From: Musicola paradisiaca NCPPB 2511
Lineage (GTDB): Bacteria > Pseudomonadota > Gammaproteobacteria > Enterobacterales > Enterobacteriaceae
Direction: 5' to 3'
DNA length: 64,000 nt
Assembly (NCBI RefSeq): GCF_000400505.1
Contig: NZ_CM001857.1
Span: 4,411,868-4,475,867, forward strand
The notes under the pieces were generated by a model that saw nothing but the letters and a program-made list of their open reading frames with translations, made no database searches and had not been told where the DNA came from. A program made the position numbers and the translations under genes. Of the stretch, positions 40,378 through 49,641 are shown in pieces; the stretch's first letter is position 1; each line of letters begins with the position of its first letter.

Positions 40378-41007
40378 ATGCTCTGGTCTTTTATTGCTGT
40401 ATTCCTTTCCGGCTGGCTGTACGTTGATGCCAGCTACCGTGGCCCGGTCTGGCAACGCTGGTTGTTCAAACCGGTTACGCTGCTGCTGATGATGCTGATG
40501 GTCTGGCAGACGCCGACGCTGGGCCTGCAGGGCTATCTGGTCATCCTGGCTCTGGCCGCTACGCTGGCGGGCGATGCGCTGCTGTTACTGCCGAATCAGA
40601 AAATACGCTTCGCCGTCGCAGCTTACTTCGTCAGTCATTTGCTCTACTGCGTCAGCTTCTTCGTCTCACAACTGTCGTTCGGTTTTTTCTGGCCCCTGCC
40701 TGTGGCGTTGGTTGTCGTAACGACCTTGTTGCTGGTACTGCTGGGTTCACGGCTAAAAGAGGAGCGTTGGTCAGTTACCGCGCTGGTCGTCATGACGGCG
40801 CTGATGGTCTGGGTAGCGGGGGAGCACTATTTTTCGCTCGGTTCGGACGCCAACTTCGCGCTAATCGCAGGGGCCGTCTTGCTGTTTATCGGGCATGCCG
40901 TCTGGCTGATACACCATTTTCGCTTACCGTTCCGCGCCCATCAGGCGCTGCTGGCCATGTGTTACTTCGGCGGACACTTCCTGATAGTCCGCGCGCTCTA
41001 TATCTAA
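40378..41007 (+). CDS. yhhN: YhhN, TMEM86/lysoplasmalogenase-family membrane protein
   Basis: A 209-residue polytopic protein with about eight hydrophobic segments. The family motif GDALLLLP (residues 62-69) is present, with acidic residues thought to be catalytic. Mammalian relatives hydrolyse lysoplasmalogens; the bacterial substrate is not established. It matches E. coli yhhN by position. Confidence 0.88.
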   Translation: MLWSFIAVFLSGWLYVDASYRGPVWQRWLFKPVTLLLMMLMVWQTPTLGLQGYLVILALAATLAGDALLLLPNQKIRFAVAAYFVSHLLYCVSFFVSQLSFGFFWPLPVALVVVTTLLLVLLGSRLKEERWSVTALVVMTALMVWVAGEHYFSLGSDANFALIAGAVLLFIGHAVWLIHHFRLPFRAHQALLAMCYFGGHFLIVRALYI

Positions 41008-41020
41008 ACAGATCCCGCAG

Positions 41021-41042
41021 ACAGGCCGCCGAAGCGGCCTGT
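41021..41042. terminator. Hairpin between yhhN and tusA
   Basis: A perfect 9-bp stem ACAGGCCGC / GCGGCCTGT with loop CGAA, between the two convergent stop codons; no U-run. Confidence 0.5.
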
Positions 41043-41063
41043 ACAACGCAGATATCGCACCGG

Positions 41064-41309
41064 CTACACCCCTTTGCGCAATAGATAGCGATACGGCAGG
41101 CTATCAATGGTCTGCGCCAACAATTCATGCTCCATATAACGGCAAAACCCGGGAATATCGCGGGTCGTCGCGGGATCATCGGCGATGATCAGCAACGTCT
41201 GTCCGGTTTCCATCTGGCGCACGGCCTTACGCACCATCATCACCGGCTCCGGACAGCGCAACCCTTGTGCATCCAGCGTCCTGTCCGGATTGGCAAAAAT
41301 ATCGCTCAT
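41064..41309 (-). CDS. tusA: TusA, sulfur carrier protein
   Basis: An 81-residue protein, the exact E. coli length. The signature [18 protein letters not shown] contains the persulfide-carrying Cys in CPEP. TusA passes sulfur from IscS to TusBCD for 2-thiouridine in tRNA, and to molybdenum cofactor pathways. ATG 41309 is chosen from homology; the frame extends to 41357. In E. coli zntA lies between yhhN and tusA; it is absent here. Confidence 0.96.
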   Translation of the reverse strand: MSDIFANPDRTLDAQGLRCPEPVMMVRKAVRQMETGQTLLIIADDPATTRDIPGFCRYMEHELLAQTIDSLPYRYLLRKGV

Positions 41310-41572
41310 GAACACTTCCGTCGTTATTCTTTGAAGTAAAACAGTGGATTTCACCACGCCGTCATCATTTAAACAACGCGGCCGCGCCTAGTTTACGCCA
41401 CACACTATCAGGCGCAAACCACTGTAGCGACGCTACTGTTTTGCACAAAAATTAACCATTGCAAAGATAGGTCAATTGGGTATGATTCCGCCACGTTATC
41501 GTCAATAAGGGACGGCGAGAACGGGGCAATTTATCTGGGTTCCCTCACCCCAATCACCAAAAAGGTCACACC

Positions 41573-42244
41573 ATGTTCCAATTTACTGCTCAACAGCGGC
41601 TGACAGCGTTGTGCTGGCTGTCTCTATTCCATATTTTGATTATCACATCCAGTAACTATCTGGTGCAGCTGCCGATTATTCTGTTTGGCTTCCATACCAC
41701 CTGGGGTGCGTTCACTTTCCCGTTTATCTTTCTGGCCACCGACCTGACTGTGCGTATTTTTGGCGCGCCGTTGGCCCGCCGTATCATTCTGACGGTCATG
41801 ATTCCGGCGTTGCTGATTTCCTATCTGGTATCCGTGCTGTTCTATCAGGGCGGCTGGCAGGGGTTCAGCGCGCTGAGTCAGTTGAACATCGTGGTCGCTC
41901 GCATCGCGACGGCAAGCTTTATGGCCTATGTGCTGGGGCAGATTCTGGACGTACATGTCTTCAATCGGCTGCGTCAGTTGAAAGCATGGTGGGTCGCACC
42001 AGCAGCATCCGCCGTACTGGGCAATCTGAGCGACACCGTCGCCTTCTTCTTCATTGCCTTTTACCGCAGCCCGGATGCCTTCATGGCCAGCCATTGGACG
42101 GAAATCGCAACCGTGGATTATTTCTTCAAGATATCGATTAATCTGATCTTTTTCCTGCCGATGTACGGTGTCGCCCTCAATATGCTGCTGCGCCGTCTGA
42201 GCCAGCGAGCCGCCAAGGCGGCGTATCAGGATCAAACCGCCTGA
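41573..42244 (+). CDS. yhhQ: YhhQ, queuosine precursor (preQ0/preQ1) transporter
   Basis: A 223-residue inner-membrane protein with six hydrophobic segments and the family motifs FHTTWGAFTFPFIFLATDLT and GNLSDTVAFFFIAF. It imports deazapurine precursors for queuosine in tRNA. It matches E. coli YhhQ by sequence and synteny. Confidence 0.93.
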   Translation: MFQFTAQQRLTALCWLSLFHILIITSSNYLVQLPIILFGFHTTWGAFTFPFIFLATDLTVRIFGAPLARRIILTVMIPALLISYLVSVLFYQGGWQGFSALSQLNIVVARIATASFMAYVLGQILDVHVFNRLRQLKAWWVAPAASAVLGNLSDTVAFFFIAFYRSPDAFMASHWTEIATVDYFFKISINLIFFLPMYGVALNMLLRRLSQRAAKAAYQDQTA

Positions 42245-42435
42245 CAGACACCAGACTGCAGCGGCGCCAACTCGACATCCGCAAGCGCAGTCTAGGAATA
42301 ACCGGAAAGTTGCCCGCCCCCTCTGTTTTCGGGGGGTAAAGACAGGTTTGTAACGATAAAACGCTTGTTTTTACCGCCCGGATCAGGTGCCATAACGCCA
42401 CTGTTTTACCTGACCAAAATAAAGAAAGGATACCC

Positions 42436-43008
42436 ATGCCGAAGTTAGTGAAATATTTCGGAATCGGGCTGCTGGCAGCGACGCTGGCGGCCTGTGACGG
42501 CAACAGTGGCAAAAATAGTGTTAACGCGCCTGCATCGGCGCCGGCCGCAACCGCCGCCGCCACGAAACCCGTTTCAGTTTCTCTGCTGGCGGGCAAACTG
42601 TCGTTCACGCTGCCCGCAGGTCTGAGCGATCAGACGGACAAACTGGGCAACCAGAAAAACAACACGCACCTGTATGCAGACCCGAGCGGCAAGCAGGCAA
42701 TCATCGTTATTGAGGGCGAAGATTCACCGCTGGATCTGCCAACAATCGGTAAGAATCTTGAAAATCAGCAGCATGCACGCGATGCGAATCTGCAGGTTCT
42801 GAGCAACAAAGCGATCGACGTCAACGGCCATGCGGCCCAGCAACTGGAAAGCGTCATCACGACCAGCGGACAGAAGTCTTACTCGTCCATCGTGCTCACC
42901 AAAGTGGATAACCGCCTGGTTACACTGCAAATCACGCTCCCAGCCGATAACCTGCCACAGTCGCAGACCGACGCCGGTAACATCCTCAGCACGTTGAAAA
43001 TCAACTGA
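42436..43008 (+). CDS. dcrB: DcrB, inner-membrane lipoprotein
   Basis: A 190-residue lipoprotein. The signal sequence ends with the lipobox LAAC (Cys at about 20), followed by an Ala/Thr/Pro-rich linker and a DcrB/PsbP-like fold domain (SFTLPAGLSD; ending ILSTLKIN). DcrB is needed for infection by phages C1 and C6 and for envelope integrity. Ribosome site AAAGGA before ATG 42436. Confidence 0.93.
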   Translation: MPKLVKYFGIGLLAATLAACDGNSGKNSVNAPASAPAATAAATKPVSVSLLAGKLSFTLPAGLSDQTDKLGNQKNNTHLYADPSGKQAIIVIEGEDSPLDLPTIGKNLENQQHARDANLQVLSNKAIDVNGHAAQQLESVITTSGQKSYSSIVLTKVDNRLVTLQITLPADNLPQSQTDAGNILSTLKIN

Positions 43009-43049
43009 CAACCACCGCCTCCCAAAGCAGTTGTTTCGGGCTGACAACA

Positions 43050-43083
43050 AACGCCGGGCGGCTCCGCCCGGCGTTATTATTTT
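43050..43083. terminator. Bidirectional terminator between dcrB and yhhS
   Basis: A perfect 12-bp stem AACGCCGGGCGG / CCGCCCGGCGTT (43050-43061 and 43064-43075) followed by ATTATTTT. It lies between two convergent genes. Confidence 0.85.
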
Positions 43084-44285
43084 CCGGCCTCCACGGCCGC
43101 TAACCCACGCCGATAAAGTCGGATAATGATGCCGATGCCTACCAATGCCAGCACCGCAGCCGCCAGATAGATATTGTCGACCGCCGTATACGCCATCATC
43201 ACACCAGCAACCGGCCCCACGACGCCCAACGGCAGATCCAGAAAAATGGTATAGGTGGCCAGCGCGCTCCCGCGGTTCTGCGGCGATACCGCCTGCACCA
43301 CCACGACGCCAAGCGCAGGGAAAACCAATGAAAAACCGGCTCCAGCCAAAAACGCCCCCGCTTCCGCGACCCAAGGATAATGCGCCGCCCATACCAGCAG
43401 CAGGCCGACACCTTCAACGGCAAAACAGACCAGCGCCACCCGCAACCCGCCAAACCGATTGATAGCATTGGGAAACAGCAGGCGTGCGCCCACAAAAGCA
43501 CAGCTGAACAAACTCAGCGTCAACGCCGCGCCATCCCAGTTTTTACTGGCATAAAACAGTGTGATAAAAGTGGAAATAACGCCGAACCCCGCCGAAGCCA
43601 GCGACAGAATCGCGCCATACAACCAGACTTTGCCGAGAACTTCGCGAAAAGGCAGTTTTTTACCCGGCGTCGTCTTCACTGTGGCGCGCGGCAATGCCAG
43701 CAACGTCGCCAGCGCCGCCACCACAATGATGACGATCGATAACAGGCGCAACCCGCCAAGATGGCTGATCCATACGCCCAGCGGCGCACCGATAGCCAGT
43801 GCGCCGTAGGTTGCCACACCGTTAAGCGAAATCACCCTTCCGATATGCAGCGCCCCAACCGTACCCGCGCCCCACATAATGGAACCGGTACCGACAAAAC
43901 TTTGCCCGATGCCCAAAATCAAGCGCCCGATGCACAGCAACAGCAGCGCCATCGTCGGCGAAGCGTCATTCCAGGCCGCGCCCACATAAAAGACACCGCT
44001 CAGCAACACCCCCAGCAAACCCAGCAGAACGGCGCGTTTTGGCCCTTTTTCATCGGCGAATCGTCCCGCCTGCGGGCGACTGAGCAGGGTGGAAAAATAT
44101 TGCAGGCTGATCACCAAACCAGCCCAAAATGCGCTAAAGCCCAAATGCTCGTGCACATATCCCGGAAGTACCGCCAGCGGCAACCCGATATTCAGATAGC
44201 TGGCGAAGTTAAACATCACGATGGACAGAATACGCAGACTAAGACGTAAACTGCCGGGGGCTGATTCCGACGATGATACTGGCAT
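43077..44285 (-). CDS. yhhS: YhhS, MFS transporter
   Basis: A 402-residue major facilitator transporter with twelve hydrophobic segments and the loop motif GRFADEKGPKRAVLLGL between TM2 and TM3. E. coli YhhS (405 residues) is linked to arabinose and drug efflux; the substrate here is unproven. ATG 44285 (MPVSSSESA) gives a start aligned with E. coli; a GTG at 44300 five codons upstream has AGGG close by and remains possible. Confidence 0.92.
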   Translation of the reverse strand: MPVSSSESAPGSLRLSLRILSIVMFNFASYLNIGLPLAVLPGYVHEHLGFSAFWAGLVISLQYFSTLLSRPQAGRFADEKGPKRAVLLGLLGVLLSGVFYVGAAWNDASPTMALLLLCIGRLILGIGQSFVGTGSIMWGAGTVGALHIGRVISLNGVATYGALAIGAPLGVWISHLGGLRLLSIVIIVVAALATLLALPRATVKTTPGKKLPFREVLGKVWLYGAILSLASAGFGVISTFITLFYASKNWDGAALTLSLFSCAFVGARLLFPNAINRFGGLRVALVCFAVEGVGLLLVWAAHYPWVAEAGAFLAGAGFSLVFPALGVVVVQAVSPQNRGSALATYTIFLDLPLGVVGPVAGVMMAYTAVDNIYLAAAVLALVGIGIIIRLYRRGLAAVEAGK

Positions 44286-44547
44286 GGAAAATTGACTCAC
44301 TTACCCTGGGCCGGCCATGCGGCGGCTGGCGAACGTTCACGGACGAAGATTGCAGTATAAACAAGCTATTGACTGCTTTCAGCGCTCATTGATGCAATAG
44401 TGTGCTTTTCACTTCTCCCTCCCGATCAGTCGGCATACCCTTTTCCAGAAATTGCGCTCATCCGCAGATAATCCTGCGCAACCGCCTGCGCGCCGTCAGA
44501 CGGATGTCAGTTATAATCAACCCGATAACACACGCGGGAGAACGCGA

Positions 44548-45546
44548 ATGCCTGTCACGCCAAAACTGCCGCCGGCCGGCCCGGGAAAAACCGACGGAAA
44601 ACATCATGCGGCGGTTCGCTGTATACAGCGCATTCATGCCGTACCGGCCATTGCCCATCTTGTGCGTGCGAGCATCCGCTTCAACGATCGTATGGGAAGC
44701 CAGTTTAGCGCCGCCATCACCTATTTCTCCTTCCTGTCGTTGATCCCCATCCTGATGGTGACATTCGCCGCCGTGGGCTTTGTGCTGGCCTCCAACCCCG
44801 ATATGTTGACCCGTTTGCTCGAGCGCATTGTCAGCAGCATTAGCGACCCGAATCTGGCCCGCATGCTGAAAAACACCGTCCACACCGCCGTCAGACAGCG
44901 CACCAGCGTCGGGTTGACTGGTTTGCTCATCGCCCTCTATTCCGGAGTGAACTGGATAGGCAACTTACGGGAAGCTATTCGCGCCTTGTCGCGTGATGTC
45001 TGGGAACGCAGCCCACACGAAGAACAGAAAATCTATTACCGCTATCTGCGGGATTTTATGTCGCTGATAGGCCTGTTGATCGCACTGGTGCTAACCCTGT
45101 TCCTGACGTCCATCGCCGGCAGCGCCCAGGCCGCCATCGTCAACGCGCTGGGATTATCAGGCATCAAATGGCTGCGCCCCGCCATGACGCTGATGACGTT
45201 ATTGATTTCCATCTTCGCCAACTACCTGTTGTTCCTGTGGATCTTATGGGTGTTGCCGGGGCATAAACCGCAACGCGCCGCTTTGCTGCGCGGAACGCTA
45301 ATGGCGGCAGTAGGCTTCGAAATACTCAAATTCGCCATGACGATGGTGCTTCCACAGCTTGCTACATCGCCTTCCGGCGCAGCTTTCGGCTCAGTGATTG
45401 GGCTGATGACGTTTTTCTACTTTTTTGCCCTGCTCACCCTGTTCTGTGCCGCCTGGATTGCTACGGCAGAAAAGAAAAGCAACAAAAAAAAGGGTGATCC
45501 GCCCAACCCCCCGCCACCGGCCGATATTTCACCGCCGCAGGCCTGA
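44548..45546 (+). CDS. yhjD: YhjD, BrkB/YihY-family inner-membrane protein
   Basis: A 332-residue membrane protein with five or six hydrophobic segments. The family pattern begins at SQFSAAITYFSFLSLIPILM and includes GVNWIGNLREAIRAL; the C-terminal tail is Lys/Pro-rich. E. coli YhjD has been linked to lipopolysaccharide export suppression. ATG 44548 is chosen for GGGAG upstream. In E. coli it lies near kdgK, which follows here. Confidence 0.88.
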   Translation: MPVTPKLPPAGPGKTDGKHHAAVRCIQRIHAVPAIAHLVRASIRFNDRMGSQFSAAITYFSFLSLIPILMVTFAAVGFVLASNPDMLTRLLERIVSSISDPNLARMLKNTVHTAVRQRTSVGLTGLLIALYSGVNWIGNLREAIRALSRDVWERSPHEEQKIYYRYLRDFMSLIGLLIALVLTLFLTSIAGSAQAAIVNALGLSGIKWLRPAMTLMTLLISIFANYLLFLWILWVLPGHKPQRAALLRGTLMAAVGFEILKFAMTMVLPQLATSPSGAAFGSVIGLMTFFYFFALLTLFCAAWIATAEKKSNKKKGDPPNPPPPADISPPQA

Positions 45547-45625
45547 TTCGGGATTCACCGTTAACCACGCGCAAGCCCGGTTAGACGGCGGATAGCGCCA
45601 TTTAATCGACCTAAATCATAAAAAA

Positions 45626-45644
45626 ATTAAAACATTGTTTCACG
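45626..45644. promoter_or_regulatory. KdgR operator upstream of kdgK
   Basis: ATTAAAACATTGTTTCACG matches 15 of 18 defined positions of the Erwinia/Dickeya KdgR consensus (AATRAAAYRNYGTTTYATT) and lies about 90 bases before the kdgK start. KdgR represses pectin-catabolic genes until 2-keto-3-deoxygluconate appears. Confidence 0.75.
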
Positions 45645-45730
45645 CTATTGACTCCGTGCAATGTTCCGTTGAGACTGGCGCTAATTTCTTCCAGAACCCC
45701 AATCTCATCTCTCTTTTCAACGAGCCGTGT

Positions 45731-46663
45731 ATGACTACGAAGAACATTGCCATCATTGGCGAATGCATGATCGAACTGTCACAGAAAGGCGCGGATATCA
45801 ACCGCGGTTTTGGTGGCGATACGCTTAACACTGCGGTTTATACTGCGCGTCAGGTAAAGGCCGATGCACTCGCAGTGCACTACGTCACCGCCCTTGGCAA
45901 AGACGCGTTCAGCAATGAAATGATCGCAGCCTGGCAGAACGAAGGCGTGAAAACTGACCTGATCCAGCGTCTGGATAACAAACTCCCCGGCCTGTACTTC
46001 ATCGAAACCGACGACACCGGCGAGCGCTCCTTCTATTACTGGCGCAACGATGCCGCCGCCCGCTATTGGCTGGAAACGCCGGAAGCGGAAGCCGTGAGCC
46101 AGAAACTGACGCATTTTGATTACATCTACCTGAGCGGCATCAGTCTGGCGATCCTGAACGCCAATAGCCGCGCACGCTTGCTGACCGTGCTACGCGCCTG
46201 CCGCGCCAACGGCGGCAAGGTGATTTTTGACAACAACTATCGCCCGCGTCTGTGGCAGAGCCAGGAAGAGACTCGCCAGGCATACAGCGACATTCTCGCC
46301 TGCACGGATCTCGCATTCCTGACGCTGGATGACGAAGACATGCTGTGGGGTGCGCTGCCGGTAGACGATGTTCTGGCCCGTACTCACCAGTTCGGCGTCA
46401 CAGAAGTGGTGGTCAAACGCGGCGCCGACTCCTGCCTGGTTTCCATCACCGGCGAATCCTTGTATGACATCCCAGCCATCACGCTACCGAAAGAAAAAGT
46501 GGTGGATACCACTGCGGCGGGCGACTCCTTCGGCGCCGGCTATCTGGCGGTACGCCTGAATGGCGGTAGCGCGGAAGATGCGGCCAAACGCGGCCACCTG
46601 ACCGCCAGCACCGTGATCCAGTATCGCGGCGCCATTATTCCGCAATCCGCTATGCCGGCCTAG
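45731..46663 (+). CDS. kdgK: KdgK, 2-dehydro-3-deoxygluconokinase
   Basis: A 310-residue PfkB/ribokinase-family enzyme (E. coli 309). It starts NIAIIGECMIELSQKG, carries the sugar-binding GFGGDTLNTAVY region and ends with the PfkB signature DTTAAGDSFGAGYLAVRL including the catalytic Asp. It phosphorylates KDG, the end product of pectin and glucuronate breakdown, for cleavage by Eda. ATG 45731 is chosen from homology; the frame is open upstream to 45635 through the operator. Confidence 0.96.
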   Translation: MTTKNIAIIGECMIELSQKGADINRGFGGDTLNTAVYTARQVKADALAVHYVTALGKDAFSNEMIAAWQNEGVKTDLIQRLDNKLPGLYFIETDDTGERSFYYWRNDAAARYWLETPEAEAVSQKLTHFDYIYLSGISLAILNANSRARLLTVLRACRANGGKVIFDNNYRPRLWQSQEETRQAYSDILACTDLAFLTLDDEDMLWGALPVDDVLARTHQFGVTEVVVKRGADSCLVSITGESLYDIPAITLPKEKVVDTTAAGDSFGAGYLAVRLNGGSAEDAAKRGHLTASTVIQYRGAIIPQSAMPA

Positions 46664-46700
46664 CGCCCGAGACAAATACCGCGCCAGATGGCATTTTTCT

Positions 46701-46741
46701 CAACACGCCGGTTTCGCAAATGCGAACCGGCGTGTTTTCTT
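46701..46741 (+). terminator. Rho-independent terminator of kdgK
   Basis: A long stem AACACGCCGGTTTCGCA / TGCGAACCGGCGTGTT (46702-46718, 46721-46736, one bulged T) followed by TTCTTG, about 40 bases after the kdgK stop. Confidence 0.85.
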
Positions 46742-46997
46742 GCTGATATTTTATTGCAAATGACGATGTAAACATTGTGGCGTCCATAATAGCTATGGCG
46801 TAACGCATTTTATGGCATCCCGTTATATCTCAAGCATTTCATTTATTAAATGAACACATTGAAAGAGACATTTACTTTTTTCATTGAAGATAATGAACTG
46901 CCTGTCATAAAAATAATGAAAAAATAAAACCACATGATATTTAAATACATAAAAATAGTGGATGACATAGTCTGCTGTCCTCAATAATTCGAGTTAT

Positions 46998-47191
<194 letters not shown>

Positions 47192-47335
47192 GAGAAATAA
47201 AAGCCCGTTAAATCCCCAGGGAGTGGCATCAATAAGCGCCCCCTGTGAATGGGGTGAACCCGCGTATCTGTCACTGAAATATAAAGGGTATAATATATTG
47301 ATACTGTATTAATCATAGATAACGAGAGTCATGAT

Positions 47336-47688
47336 ATGGATATTCAATCCATTGCCCATTTACCACCGACTATTCGTTTATATAACCAGACCCTTTACGC
47401 ACAAGAGACGAAGAGAAAGCGACGCTCTCATTAAACAATGCTATTTCTGAAGAGCAATTTGAACAGATAAAAGCAGCGGTTGAACCTGCATTCAATCACG
47501 GCATCACAATACATATGTATCCGGAAGAAACAACAAACGAAATCATCTACTGGACGGCTAACGATATGGTTATCCCTTGTGGTGGTACTCATATTGCATC
47601 AACACGAGAAATCGATGCCTCGTTTTATATTGGGAAAAAGTCCGGCGGCAGAAATAAAACGCAACGCTATATCAAGCGACATCATTGA
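47336..47688 (+). pseudogene. Remnant of an AlaX-like (alanyl-tRNA editing) protein
   Basis: Two frames are joined by a shift. The first reads MDIQSIAHLPPTIRLYNQTL and stops at about 47434. The second, from about 47425 to TGA 47688, reads on through EEQFEQIKAAVEPAFNHGI and the motif VIPCGGTHIASTREIDA, ending GGRNKTQRYIKR. CGGTH followed by the T-x-EI pattern is characteristic of the zinc-binding C-terminal part of AlaX and alanyl-tRNA synthetase editing domains. The central part with the HxxxH zinc motif is missing, so the protein cannot be active. The remnant is AT-rich, suggesting transfer followed by decay. Confidence 0.6.
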
Positions 47689-47849
47689 ACCCAATATCGT
47701 TGCATGCCCCGCCCATATCTGTTGTCCGGAAACGGGCGGGCGGTTTTCATCAACAACGAATCATGCTGCGCTGCGGCCTTATGGATAATCGTTCATGCAC
47801 CACCGGCCAGGGCGCCATAACGAATGAGTCGGCTGACAAAGTTAATTGC

Positions 47850-47883
47850 GATAAAACCAACAAGGGAGCACAACCGTGCTCCC
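47850..47883 (-). terminator. Terminator of yhjJ
   Basis: On the minus strand GGGAGCAC, loop GGTT, GTGCTCCC (47883-47864), followed by TTGTTGGTTTTATC, twelve bases beyond the yhjJ stop. Confidence 0.7.
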
Positions 47884-47894
47884 TCATGATTTTG

Positions 47895-49370
47895 CTACGG
47901 TGCCTTGGCCGCATCCGGCGCAGCCTCTGCCCCCCCTTCCGGCGCCATGATCCGCAGATAAGTTTCCTGCAAACCTTTCATATTGGCTTCCGGCTCGCCC
48001 TGGGGTTGTAGCAACATCAGAGTCGCAGTCTGGGAAAGCTGTTGATGAAGTTCCTGATTGAGCGCCTCCAGCGTCACCGACGCCAGATAGACCTGACGCA
48101 ATTTCTGATACTGCTCGGGAGCAATATCCACAACGCCGTTTTTCTGCGAACGCAGCCGCTGATCTATCAGGATGTCCGTACTGGTGCGAGCATAAGTCGC
48201 AAACAGTTTGCTCAATTCGTCCGTCTTACGCGCCATCAGCGCATCGAACTCAGCCTGCGACAACCCCTTGTCGCGCAGCGCCAACAGCTCCTTACTCAGA
48301 AAGCTGATACCGTTGTCCAACGTATCGGTACTGACATTATCCAGATGGATGGCACATTGAGCACGGCCATACACCACATTACAGTCAAAACGGATGCCCG
48401 CTTCTTTCAACGCTGCATTTTTACTGCCGGTGAGCGCCTGCTGCATATGCCAGAACAGCGCTTCGCGCGCCAGATCGCTGTGCCAGTAACGGGCCAGCGC
48501 CTGCGAATCACGAATCGGTTTCCACGGCATATCCCAGACCAGCGACAGGCTATCCTGCCTGAGCGTATTATCCCTCAGGCTAATCGGCTCGGGCCGCATG
48601 GCAGCCAACGTCGGCATAGGCGAAGGCGTCCCACGTTTGCCCTCCAACCGGGAAAACGATTTATCGATCTGATCGGCGATAGCGCGGCTGTCGACATTTC
48701 CGACCACATACAGCGTCATCGCATCTGGGGTATACCAAGTCTTGTAGAATTTCGCCAACTGCTCAGCGCTCACTGGCGCTTTGACGGCTTGTCCCGGATC
48801 GTTCACCAGCAACGGCGAACCTTTCAGCCGGTAACGCCAGCCAGGATCTTGCGGATTCGTCGGCGCAGTCGCTACCGGATCATTGATCTTCATCGCAGTT
48901 TCGATGCGCATATCGTTGATTTGCAGTTGCCCGGCGGTCTCCGCCAGCCACTTCAATGCATCCTTCAACAAATCCGGACGGTTATTCGGCAAGCTCAGGT
49001 TATAGGAGGTGAAATCATAGGACGTCGTCACCGGAGGCAACGGCCGGGTTTCACTTTCGGATTGCTGCCAGATAGAAGGGAGCTGACCAGCAGAAAAAGT
49101 ATCCCGAGGCAGTAACGCAAGGCGGGAAATAAAGTGGGCGAAGCCGGTCTGCTGCACTGATTCAGCCAGCGACCCGGTATTTACCATCAAGCGTAATTCA
49201 ATACGATCGCTGGGACGCTGGGGGGTGGCAAGAAGCTGCCAGCTAAAGCCGTTATCCAACTTTCCCTGCTGCCAGGCTGGATCAGGTTGTAGCGCTTCAG
49301 CCTGCACGTTGCTGCCGACAACCGTCAGCAACATTCCACCAACGAAAAGACCTGTTCTGGTGCCCTGCAT
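47895..49370 (-). CDS. yhjJ: YhjJ, inactive M16-family peptidase homologue
   Basis: A 491-residue exported protein with signal peptide (about 1-24, ending VQA). It has the two M16 half-domains (YDFTSYNLSLPNN; later TLYVVGNVDS), but the zinc site HxxEH is replaced by HFISR (in TGFAHFISRLAL), so the Glu and second His are absent. It should therefore not be a working protease. It lies in the kdgK-yhjJ-dctA order of E. coli. Role unknown, possibly chaperone-like in the periplasm. Confidence 0.93.
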   Translation of the reverse strand: MQGTRTGLFVGGMLLTVVGSNVQAEALQPDPAWQQGKLDNGFSWQLLATPQRPSDRIELRLMVNTGSLAESVQQTGFAHFISRLALLPRDTFSAGQLPSIWQQSESETRPLPPVTTSYDFTSYNLSLPNNRPDLLKDALKWLAETAGQLQINDMRIETAMKINDPVATAPTNPQDPGWRYRLKGSPLLVNDPGQAVKAPVSAEQLAKFYKTWYTPDAMTLYVVGNVDSRAIADQIDKSFSRLEGKRGTPSPMPTLAAMRPEPISLRDNTLRQDSLSLVWDMPWKPIRDSQALARYWHSDLAREALFWHMQQALTGSKNAALKEAGIRFDCNVVYGRAQCAIHLDNVSTDTLDNGISFLSKELLALRDKGLSQAEFDALMARKTDELSKLFATYARTSTDILIDQRLRSQKNGVVDIAPEQYQKLRQVYLASVTLEALNQELHQQLSQTATLMLLQPQGEPEANMKGLQETYLRIMAPEGGAEAAPDAAKAP

Positions 49371-49580
49371 GTGAACCCCTACTTAATAACTATCCAATAT
49401 GTGTTTTGTGAATACCGGCGACGTTTCTCCTGTCGTCGCACGTATCGTTCGCCTCACAAAGAAAGAGGGGCGAAGTGTACCACTCCGTTAGACCGCATGC
49501 TTTCGCGTATGTCACCCAACAGAGTGAAATAATGGTGAAAAAATTGAAGGCGCGCAAATTTAACACAGATTGGAAAGTAT

Positions 49581-49612
49581 TGACCCACGGCCTGTTAACA
49601 GGCCGTGGGTCA
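49581..49612. terminator. 32-bp perfect palindrome after dctA
   Basis: TGACCCACGGCCTGTT (49581-49596) is followed without a loop by its exact complement, to 49612. It lies 30 bases after the dctA stop and could end that transcript although the U-run is poor. Perfect palindromes of this length are uncommon. Confidence 0.55.
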
Positions 49613-49641
49613 TCTGGCAGGAAGTCCGGGTTATCACCGCA

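Noticed and set aside
41400..41572. Possible preQ1 riboswitch before yhhQ
   Set aside because: I could not find the conserved stem and A-rich tail with confidence.
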